DNA of 64,000 nt from Elusimicrobiales bacterium (GTDB lineage Bacteria; Elusimicrobiota; Elusimicrobia; Elusimicrobiales; UBA9959): contig JAQTZB010000008.1 of NCBI GenBank assembly GCA_028688015.1, forward strand, positions 62,001-126,000. Direction: 5' to 3'. This document shows positions 9,279 through 15,688 of this stretch, in pieces. The notes beneath the pieces are model-generated. The model was not told the origin of the DNA. It saw nothing but the letters and a program-made list of their open reading frames with translations, and did not search any database. A program made the position numbers and the translations under genes. Position 1 is the stretch's first letter. Every line of letters begins with the position of its first letter.

Positions 9279-9340
9279 TTGCGTTCCTGCTCTCTCGGTA
9301 GGCGGCGCCACGCGGTCTTCTTTTTTTATATTATTACTGG

Positions 9341-9865
9341 GTGAGAAAATTCTGGATCATGGTTACGGACGGGCGGGTGAAGGCGGCGGTGCGGGCGCTG
9401 CAACTGGCCGGCGTGGGTATAGGCGACCTGGCGGCCAAGCCCGGCGAGGCCGCGACTTTTTTCAGGCCGATAAAGATACAGTTATACGCCGCTATTAAGG
9501 AAGGGAAGCCGGCTTCGCTGGCGGTCGTTTCGGCGGCGGAGGATTTAGCCTCGCGGCTGGAGAAAACTTTTTCCGACATGGCGCTGCTGCAGGCCCCGCC
9601 GGACAGGCCCGTGCTGGAAGCGCTGAGACTGATGCAGCGCGCCTGCGCCGCCGCGCCGGACCTGCTTTCGACATCTGGCAGAAAAAACGCGGACCTCGAA
9701 GTCAGGACCTGCTGCGGAGAGGGGCGCAAGACCCTGGTGCTGGCCAAGGCCGCGGCGGAGGGCGCCGGTTTCCCGCAAAATCTCAAATTTAGTAGTATAT
9801 ACTCCGGGCTCGATGCGGCTTTCGACTCGCTCGAACGCTGCGCCGAAGCCCTCTTCAAAGCATAG
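9341..9865 (+). CDS. Hypothetical protein
   Basis: A helical, Ala-rich protein of 174 residues from GTG 9341, or 168 from ATG 9359. I do not recognise a family. There is no signal peptide. Two cysteines sit together in VRTCCGEG near residue 125. It lies nine bases ahead of the 5'-nucleotidase gene and reads in the same direction, so it is probably the first gene of that cluster. A TATTAT box at 9329-9334 six bases before the GTG again suggests a very short leader. Confidence 0.6.
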   Translation: MRKFWIMVTDGRVKAAVRALQLAGVGIGDLAAKPGEAATFFRPIKIQLYAAIKEGKPASLAVVSAAEDLASRLEKTFSDMALLQAPPDRPVLEALRLMQRACAAAPDLLSTSGRKNADLEVRTCCGEGRKTLVLAKAAAEGAGFPQNLKFSSIYSGLDAAFDSLERCAEALFKA

Positions 9866-9874
9866 GAGCCTCCC

Positions 9875-11419
9875 ATGATAAAGTTGCTCGCGGCGCTGCT
9901 GCTGACCCTCCCCCTTTCCGCCTGGTCGCTGACCATCGACGTCTACCACACCAGCGACGTGCACGGCTGGTACTACTCGCGCCCCGCCAAGTGGGACAAA
10001 GAAAATTCCACCCGCACCATAGGCGGCTTCCCGGCCCTTTCAGCCCTGGTCCGGGCCGACAAGAACCCCAAGCTCCTGCTGGACTCCGGCGACACCTTCC
10101 AGGGCACGCCCGAGGGCACGCTGACCAAGGGCCTGGCCACCGTAACTATGATGAACCACCTGGGTTACGCCGCCGCAGCAGTGGGCAACCACGACTACGA
10201 CTACAGCGAAGCCAGCCTGCGCGAGATGGTGAAGCAGTCCAATTTCCCCTGGCTGGGCGCTAACCTCTATGTAAAGGAAAGCGGCAAGGCCGCCGACTAC
10301 GTAAAACCCTACACCGTGATCCCGGTGGGCGGCAAGCGCATCGCGGTCATCGGCATCCTCGGCGAGCATACCGTCACCTCCACGCTGCCGCTGAATGTCA
10401 AGAACCTGGAATTCCGCAGCGAGACCGCCGAGGCCGCGCGCTGGACCAAAGAAGTCCGCGAGAAGGAAAACCCCGACGCCGTCCTGATCCTGGCCCATAA
10501 TGGTCTGGGCGCCCCGCCCGGCCTGGCCGACATGACCGCGTGGACGCCCACGGAGGCCCACGCCTCCTCCGGCACGCTGGGCATAGCCCGCGCCTCCGGC
10601 GCCGACGTTGTGTTCGGCGGGCATATCCACGCCTCCCTGCCGAGCGGCTACCGCGACCCGGTCAGCGGCGCCCTGCTGGTGGAGAGCGGGTCCTCCCTCA
10701 CGCACGTCAGCCGTGTCACGCTCGATTTCGACGATAAAACCGGCAAGCTCAAGGCGACCGCAGTGCAGTTGGTGCCGCTCTGGACCGACCAGACCGGCGA
10801 GGACCAGGCCGCCATCGCCAAACTGAAGGTCTTCAGCGCCCAGGTGGAGGCTGAGATGGGCCGCAAGGTCAGCGAGTCGGCAGTGGACCTCGGCAAGTCA
10901 CCCGACGGGACCGATTCCCCCATCGGCAACTGGTTCGCCGACGCGATGCGCCGGCAGAGCAAAACCGACATCGCCTTCCAGAACACCTCCGGCATCCGCG
11001 CCGAGCTCAAGGCCGGCACCGTGACCGTCCGCGACGTCTTCCAGGTGATGCCCTTCGAGAACACCCTGGTCAAGCTCACGCTGACCGGCGAACAGCTGCG
11101 CCGCCTGCTGGCGGACAACTTCCCGGGCGGCTTCTCCAAGCTCCAGGTCTCCGGCTTGAAGGTCAGCGTTAAAAAGCCCTACGACGACCCCGCCAACGTC
11201 TCGTTGGAGCGGGACGGCAAACCCGTGGCCGACGGTGACAAGTTCTCCGTAGCCACCAACAACTACCTTACCACCGGCGGCACCGGCGGCCGCGTCTTCT
11301 CCGAAGACGCCAAGGCCGAGGACACTATGCAGCCGATCCGCGAAGTGCTCATGAAGGACATCTCCGAGAACCCGGTGAAGGCCCTGCCGGCCGGCGGGAG
11401 AATCGTACGGCTGGACTAG
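9875..11419 (+). CDS. Secreted 5'-nucleotidase / metallophosphatase (UshA family)
   Basis: A 514-residue periplasmic or surface enzyme that removes phosphate from extracellular nucleotides. A signal peptide (LLAALLLTLPLSAWS) ends near residue 18. The metallophosphatase domain keeps its dinuclear metal motifs: HTSDVHG at residues 25-31, DSGDTFQG at 70-77, GNHDYDY at 104-110 and GGHIHA near 249. The C-terminal nucleotide-binding domain begins near residue 330 and has NTSGIRAELKAG and the NNYLTTGGTGG segment. It is immediately followed by a paralogue (11479-12864) in which these residues are lost. Both proteins end in a GGRIV sequence. Likely role: nucleotide scavenging and phosphate supply. Confidence 0.92.
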   Translation: MIKLLAALLLTLPLSAWSLTIDVYHTSDVHGWYYSRPAKWDKENSTRTIGGFPALSALVRADKNPKLLLDSGDTFQGTPEGTLTKGLATVTMMNHLGYAAAAVGNHDYDYSEASLREMVKQSNFPWLGANLYVKESGKAADYVKPYTVIPVGGKRIAVIGILGEHTVTSTLPLNVKNLEFRSETAEAARWTKEVREKENPDAVLILAHNGLGAPPGLADMTAWTPTEAHASSGTLGIARASGADVVFGGHIHASLPSGYRDPVSGALLVESGSSLTHVSRVTLDFDDKTGKLKATAVQLVPLWTDQTGEDQAAIAKLKVFSAQVEAEMGRKVSESAVDLGKSPDGTDSPIGNWFADAMRRQSKTDIAFQNTSGIRAELKAGTVTVRDVFQVMPFENTLVKLTLTGEQLRRLLADNFPGGFSKLQVSGLKVSVKKPYDDPANVSLERDGKPVADGDKFSVATNNYLTTGGTGGRVFSEDAKAEDTMQPIREVLMKDISENPVKALPAGGRIVRLD

Positions 11420-11478
11420 CCCGCCTGCTGCTGGCCGCCCTGCTGCTGGGAGCCGGTGCCTGCACCAAGAAGGAGCAG

Positions 11479-12864
11479 GTGGTGATCTTCGCCACCGCCC
11501 GCGGCGGCGGGACGCTCTCAGCCGACAAGGCCTCCGGCGCCGGCGGCTTCGCCGTCTTCAAGCGCCTCTACGATTCCGAAAAGAAACCCAAGCTCGCGCT
11601 GGACCTGGGCGGCTGGACCGCCTCCACCCCCGAAGGCCGCCTGCAGCGCGGCCGGCCGGCCGCCGCCTGCCTGGGCGCCGTGCCCTACGCCGCGGCCGGC
11701 GTCGGTTTCGACGACCTCGCCCTCCCGCCGCAGGACCTGCAGCGCCTGGCCGAAGAACAGTCCGTCACTCCGCTGCTGGCCTCCAACCTCTATCTCAAGA
11801 CCAACAAAAAGCCCGCCTTCCTGCACAGCTACGCCCTGGTGCGGGCCGGCGGCCGCAAGATAGGCGTCCTTTCGCTGGCGGTTAATTCCCCCTCAAAGCC
11901 GAACACCCCGAAACACCTGCCCAGCTACCGGCTGGAAAAGGAAAGCTACGAGGCGGAGCGCGCCATCAGGGCCCTGAAGGAAGCCGGCGCGCAGCTGACG
12001 GTGATGCTGCTGGCCGTGAACCCGAAGGAGAAAGCGGCCCCCGACTACTTCAAGGCCTTCCTTGCCAAGCTGCCGCGCGTGGACCTGGTCATCACCGACG
12101 AGCCGACGCTGAAGAAGCCGTTCAGGGCCGGCAAGACGTGGGTGGCGCCGGCGGGGCTGGCCCTGGCCCACGCGGCGCGCCTCACGCTAACGCTTGAAAG
12201 CCCCGGCGGCCGCGTGAACGGCCTCAGTTTTAAAAGGATAGCGCTGGACGCGGACAAATACGGCGAAGACCCGGGCGTGCTGAAGGTCATCGCCGGCTAC
12301 CGCGGCGCGGCCGCGGCACATTTCGCGAAGAAGCTGGGCGTACTGAAAGCGCCCCTGCCGCTGCGCGAGGGCGGCCTATCCCCGGCCGCCGATTTCGCCG
12401 CCGACTGCATGCGCCGCTGGGCCCGCACCAACGCGGCCATCATCGGGCTCTCGGAGCTGGCCGCCGGACTGCCGGCCGGCCCGGTGACGCTGGGCGACCT
12501 GCACGCCTCTTTCCCCCTGGATTCCAGCGTGGTCTTCGTCAAGATCCGCGGCGACGACCTTGAGCGCGCCCTGGCGGGCCTGAATCCCGGCGAGCTCAGC
12601 GTCTCCGGCCTGCGGCTCTTCCTGCGCGACGGCGCGCTGGAACGGGCCGAGGGCGAGAACGGCCCGCTGACGCCTGGCAAGGTCTACCACCTGGCGGTGC
12701 CGGACTCGCTGGTGAGCGGCCGGGAGAACCCCGTGCTCTCCAGCGCGATGGAGTTCGCGAACTCCAAGCGCTCGCTGCGCGAAGTGGTGGGCTGGTGCTT
12801 CTCGCGCCAGAGCTCTTTTTCCAGGCCGGCCGGCGGCCGGATCGTAAAGGCGGGTAACGACTGA
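11479..12864 (+). CDS. Inactive-looking UshA-family paralogue, probable lipoprotein, start codon unclear
   Basis: It aligns along its whole length with the preceding 5'-nucleotidase but lacks the metal ligands: HTSDVHG becomes ATARGGG (residues 5-11), DSGDTFQG becomes DLGGWTAS (42-49), GNHDYDY becomes GFDDLAL (76-82), and GGHIHA is gone. The first canonical start is GTG 11479, yet the same frame upstream encodes LLLAALLLGAGAC (11425-11463), a lipobox signal sequence that belongs to this protein. The frame is open back to a stop at 11236 with no ATG, GTG or TTG. ACG 11407, six bases after a GGGAG, or CTG 11425 could start it. Probably a catalytically dead, membrane-anchored nucleotide-binding or regulatory protein. 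Its stop overlaps the next ATG (ATGA). Confidence 0.82.
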   Translation: MVIFATARGGGTLSADKASGAGGFAVFKRLYDSEKKPKLALDLGGWTASTPEGRLQRGRPAAACLGAVPYAAAGVGFDDLALPPQDLQRLAEEQSVTPLLASNLYLKTNKKPAFLHSYALVRAGGRKIGVLSLAVNSPSKPNTPKHLPSYRLEKESYEAERAIRALKEAGAQLTVMLLAVNPKEKAAPDYFKAFLAKLPRVDLVITDEPTLKKPFRAGKTWVAPAGLALAHAARLTLTLESPGGRVNGLSFKRIALDADKYGEDPGVLKVIAGYRGAAAAHFAKKLGVLKAPLPLREGGLSPAADFAADCMRRWARTNAAIIGLSELAAGLPAGPVTLGDLHASFPLDSSVVFVKIRGDDLERALAGLNPGELSVSGLRLFLRDGALERAEGENGPLTPGKVYHLAVPDSLVSGRENPVLSSAMEFANSKRSLREVVGWCFSRQSSFSRPAGGRIVKAGND

Positions 12865-13451
12865 TGTTCCAGGCGCTGGCGGCTTTCTTCGGCAAGTGGT
12901 ACGGCCGTTTCAAGGCCTTCTGCATCCTCGCCGGCGCGTGGGGCTTCCTGTTCAGCGTGAATTCGCTGATAGGTTTCCAGGCCGGTTTCGAGTACGACGA
13001 CGGGCTGGTCTATTCCACCCCGGCCTTCCAAGCGGCCGCGAAGGACAAACTGGAGCCGGGCACCCCGGATTACTGGAACTCCGTCAACCGCTCCTTCGCT
13101 TACGAGCGCCTGAAGCCCGTACCTTGGCTCGCCGCCTGGGCCCTGAAGGCGCTGGGCGTCAAGATAGCCGTGTTCTGCGACCGCGGCAGAGAAGGGAGCG
13201 ACAGCCTGGAGGCCTCCTGGCGCAGGCTCGCCGATTACTTCTACTTCACTTCCGCCGAGGACGAAAAATACCGCCTGCTGGAAAAATACCGCTTTATCCT
13301 TTACGCGGCCCCGTCCGACGCCGGCGTGATCCAGGCCCGCAAGGCCGGCGTCACGCCGCTTCGCGTCAGAAAAAGCCCCAAGTCCACGGGCGCACTGGAA
13401 AGCAACCCCGGCAAGTTCGGAGAAAAGATCCTGCCCCTCTCGGCCTTCTGA
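12864..13451 (+). CDS. Class B acid phosphatase (AphA)-like HAD protein lacking catalytic motifs
   Basis: A 195-residue protein with an N-terminal signal anchor (residues about 17-38). From residue 39 it follows the AphA layout, but the HAD motifs are altered. The nucleophile motif DIDDT of AphA reads EYDDG here (residues 43-47), so the attacking Asp is Glu. The Thr-containing motif II (VTGRS in AphA) reads FCDRGRE. Motif IV (GDSDND) reads AAPSDA. The C-terminal GVTPLRVRKS and FGEKILP segments match AphA end to end, which supports the homology. Phosphatase activity is therefore unlikely. The ATG overlaps the stop of the nucleotidase-like gene, so the two are translationally coupled. Confidence 0.75.
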   Translation: MFQALAAFFGKWYGRFKAFCILAGAWGFLFSVNSLIGFQAGFEYDDGLVYSTPAFQAAAKDKLEPGTPDYWNSVNRSFAYERLKPVPWLAAWALKALGVKIAVFCDRGREGSDSLEASWRRLADYFYFTSAEDEKYRLLEKYRFILYAAPSDAGVIQARKAGVTPLRVRKSPKSTGALESNPGKFGEKILPLSAF

Positions 13452-13495
13452 CGCCGCCCGGGCCGGAGGCGGAAAGCGCCGGCGAAAGCAAAGCG

Positions 13496-14245
13496 ATGAA
13501 AAACCTGGTTTACGTGATACCGATGGCCGGCCTGGGAACCAGGTTCCTGAAGGCGGGCTACACGCTGCCCAAATACATGCTGCAAGTGCGCGGAACTACA
13601 GTTTTCGAGCATTCGCTGCGCAGCCTGCCGCTGGAGCTGGCTTCCAAGCTGGTTTTCGTGGCGCTGGAGGCCCACAAGGACGAGCACGCCCTGGAAGCTT
13701 TTCTCGACGGGGCGCTGCGGCGGCTGGGCTGCCGGGCGGCGCGGGAACTGGTGCTCCTGGACGGCCCCACCTCGGGCCAGGCCGAGACGGTGCTGAAGGC
13801 CCGCGCCTGCGTGCCGGCCGGCGCGGAGCTCGCCATCTACAACATCGACACCCATTTCAAGTCCGCCGCCCTCGCAGGGATGCTGGCCGACCCGGCCAGG
13901 AAGCGGGACGGGGTGATAGGAGCCTTTACGCTGGCGGAGCAGGACCCGAAGTGGAGTTTCGCCGCGCTGCGCCCCGACGGGACCGTGGCCGCCACCGCAG
14001 AGAAGGAGCAGATATCGGAGAACGCCCTGACCGGCTTCTATCACTTTACCAGCGCGGAAGATTTTTTCGGCGCCGCCGCCGCGGCCCTGGCGGCCGGCCG
14101 CAAAACCAGAGGAGAGCTGTACGTGGCCCCGCTCTACAACGACCTCATCGCCGCCGGCCGGGCCTTCGCGCTGGATCGCGCGGACAGCCTGGTGCCCCTG
14201 GGCACCCCTGAAGACCTCCTGAAGGCGGAACAGCGTGTCTTCTGA
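13496..14245 (+). CDS. Sugar nucleotidyltransferase family protein
   Basis: A 249-residue protein with the nucleotidyltransferase signature AGLGTRF at residues 11-17 and the Lys-containing LPKYMLQV at 24-31. IYNIDTHF later in the chain holds the metal-binding Asp. The family activates sugar phosphates with NTPs for glycan synthesis; the sugar is unknown. The start at ATG 13496 is chosen because it opens directly on the Rossmann strand MKNLVYVIPMAG; longer frames upstream are the shadow of the preceding gene. It overlaps the downstream glycosyltransferase by 11 bases, so the pair probably works on the same glycan or glycolipid. Confidence 0.82.
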   Translation: MKNLVYVIPMAGLGTRFLKAGYTLPKYMLQVRGTTVFEHSLRSLPLELASKLVFVALEAHKDEHALEAFLDGALRRLGCRAARELVLLDGPTSGQAETVLKARACVPAGAELAIYNIDTHFKSAALAGMLADPARKRDGVIGAFTLAEQDPKWSFAALRPDGTVAATAEKEQISENALTGFYHFTSAEDFFGAAAAALAAGRKTRGELYVAPLYNDLIAAGRAFALDRADSLVPLGTPEDLLKAEQRVF

Positions 14246-14978
14246 AGCCGGCGCCCGGGACGGACTTTTCTGCTCCATAGTGCTGCCCTGCTATAACGAG
14301 GCCGGCAATCTCCCGGAGCTGCTCGCCGGCTTCGCAGCGGGCATCCCCGCCGATATGGAGCTGGTGCTCGTGGACAACGCCTCCACCGACGGCACGGCCG
14401 AGCTGCTCCGCCGCGAGGCCCCCAAGCATCCTTTCCTGCGCATCGTTTCCGTAGAGGTCAACCGGGGCTACGGCGCCGGCATCCTCTCCGGGCTCGCGGC
14501 CGCCCGCGGCGCGGTGCTCGGCTGGGCGCACGGCGACCTGCAGTATTCCCCCGCCGACATCCTGGCCGCGGCCGAAAGCCTGCGCCCGCTGGCCGGCGGG
14601 AAGGTCTTCTTGAAAGGACTGCGATCAAACCGCTCCGCCGCCGACGTTTTCTTCACCGGAGCGATGGCCCTATTCGCCTCGGCAGCACTGGGCCTGCGCC
14701 TGCGCGACATCAACGCGCAGCCCACTTTTTTCAGCCGGGAGCTTTTCGAAGGCTGGGCCGACCCGCCGGGGGATTTTTCGCTGGACCTCTTCGCCTACGC
14801 CGATGCGCTGCGCCGCGGCTACCAGGCGGTCCGCAGGCCCGTGCGGCTGGCTCCCCGACCGCACGGCAGCTCCTCATGGAACCGCGGCCTGGCGGACCGC
14901 CTGCGCCTCTCCTGGCGCATGACCGGGGCGGTGCTGGGCACCCGGGCCCGCCTGCGGGCCGGCCGCGCCGGGGCCTGA
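14235..14978 (+). CDS. Family 2 glycosyltransferase
   Basis: A 247-residue GT-A fold transferase starting at GTG 14235. It has the N-terminal SIVLPCYNEAGNL motif, LVDNASTDGT and a DxD-like region (HGDLQYSP) that would bind the metal-nucleotide sugar. The layout resembles dolichol-phosphate mannosyltransferase-like soluble enzymes; no membrane segments are evident. It overlaps the nucleotidyltransferase gene and is the last gene of the plus-strand cluster that starts near 9341. Confidence 0.85.
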   Translation: MSSEAGARDGLFCSIVLPCYNEAGNLPELLAGFAAGIPADMELVLVDNASTDGTAELLRREAPKHPFLRIVSVEVNRGYGAGILSGLAAARGAVLGWAHGDLQYSPADILAAAESLRPLAGGKVFLKGLRSNRSAADVFFTGAMALFASAALGLRLRDINAQPTFFSRELFEGWADPPGDFSLDLFAYADALRRGYQAVRRPVRLAPRPHGSSSWNRGLADRLRLSWRMTGAVLGTRARLRAGRAGA

Positions 14979-14995
14979 ACCTCCGAAAGCCCCCA

Positions 14996-15025
14996 TTGCC
15001 CTCCCCCCTTATAAAATAATAAAAT
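14996..15025 (+). promoter_or_regulatory. hinT promoter, predicted leaderless
   Basis: TTGCCC (14996-15001), 18 bases, TAAAAT (15020-15025), then seven bases to the ATG at 15033. No Shine-Dalgarno sequence is present. Confidence 0.55.
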
Positions 15026-15032
15026 AGAAGTA

Positions 15033-15377
15033 ATGGCGGATTGTATTTTCTGCAAGATCGCCTCAGGCGAGATCCCGAACGTAAAGATAGTTTACGAAGA
15101 CGAGGCCACGATGGCCTTCCTCGACCTGAATCCCCAGGCCCCGGCCCACGCCCTGGTGATACCGCGCAGGCACCTGGACCGCCTGACGGCCGCGCAAGAC
15201 TCCGACGCGCAGCTCCTGGGCCAGCTGCAGCTGACGGCCGCGAAGACGGCGAAGCTTTTGAAGGTGGAAGGCGCTTTCCGCCTGGTGACCAACAACGGCA
15301 AGGGCGCGGGCCAGTCGGTGGACCATCTCCACTATCACCTGCTCGGCGGCAGAAAGATGCTCTGGCCCCCGGGCTGA
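15033..15377 (+). CDS. hinT: HIT-family purine nucleoside phosphoramidase (HinT-like)
   Basis: A 114-residue HIT protein. The N-terminus CIFCKIASGEIPN carries the CxxC zinc pair typical of HinT, and the C-terminus has the catalytic HLHYHLLGG triad motif. The family hydrolyses AMP-lysine and similar phosphoramidates. The length is standard. The predicted mRNA is leaderless. The stop lies 39 bases before rpsU, so hinT and rpsU may be co-transcribed. Confidence 0.93.
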   Translation: MADCIFCKIASGEIPNVKIVYEDEATMAFLDLNPQAPAHALVIPRRHLDRLTAAQDSDAQLLGQLQLTAAKTAKLLKVEGAFRLVTNNGKGAGQSVDHLHYHLLGGRKMLWPPG

Positions 15378-15416
15378 CAGATTTTAAAGTTTGCATACCC
15401 AAAGGTGGTGATCAGC

Positions 15417-15608
15417 GTGGTATTTGTAAAAGTAAGAGACGATGAATCGATAGAAGAGGCGCTCCGGCGCTTCAAGCACGACTGCGAAAGGAACGGCATC
15501 CTCAAGGAGATCAAGCGCCGCGAGCATTACGTAACGCCCGCGATGAAGCGCAAGATAAAGTCCCAGGAAGCCCGCCGCAAGGTCCGCAAGGGCCGCAGGT
15601 CTTACTAA
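15417..15608 (+). CDS. rpsU: 30S ribosomal protein S21
   Basis: A 63-residue S21 from GTG 15417, chosen because AAAGGTGG at 15401-15408 is a well-placed ribosome binding site and the family normally starts one or two residues before a VKV strand (here VFVKVRDDESIEEALRRF). A GTG at 15405 would add four residues. The Cys in FKHDC and the basic tail RRKVRKGRRSY are typical. It is the first gene of the classical rpsU-dnaG-rpoD macromolecular synthesis unit. Confidence 0.94.
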   Translation: MVFVKVRDDESIEEALRRFKHDCERNGILKEIKRREHYVTPAMKRKIKSQEARRKVRKGRRSY

Positions 15609-15619
15609 GCAGCCACCCC

Positions 15620-15665
15620 GCAAAAGGCCGTCCGCCTGAGGCGGACGGCCTTTTGCCTCTTTTTT
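15620..15665 (+). terminator. Intrinsic terminator between rpsU and dnaG
   Basis: Perfect 17-base stem, 15620-15636 with 15640-15656, three-base loop, T-rich tail to 15665. It sits 24 bases ahead of the dnaG ATG, the same place as the attenuating terminator of the E. coli rpsU-dnaG-rpoD operon. Confidence 0.93.
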
Positions 15666-15688
15666 CCGCGCGCGCGCGTAACTATATA

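Larger units (their letters stand above)
8858..9340. other. Non-coding, palindrome- and repeat-rich intergenic region
   Basis: About 480 bases between the rpsI terminator and the next gene. Short open frames exist on both strands but have low-complexity Arg/Pro/Gly composition and no recognisable start context. The content is instead two nested palindromic modules of 122 bases each (8903-9024 and 9074-9195) and a 29-base tandem repeat (from 9192). A T-rich tract at 9318-9334 precedes the next start. Confidence 0.7.

Noticed and set aside
9192-9310. Possible CRISPR array
   Set aside because: The 29-base units are directly adjacent with no spacers, and there are no cas genes in the window.
8891-9311. 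Short overlapping minus-strand open frames in the rpsI-9341 gap
   Set aside because: They translate the palindromes and tandem repeats into Arg/Pro/Gly-rich peptides; no ribosome binding sites, no family resemblance.
9875-12864. A single double-domain nucleotidase split by a frameshift
   Set aside because: Each half has its own complete domain order, signal sequence and GGRIV end, so they are two tandem proteins rather than one broken gene.
12896-13495. N-terminal extension of the nucleotidyltransferase
   Set aside because: It is the out-of-frame reading of the AphA-like gene; the family N-terminus starts at 13496.
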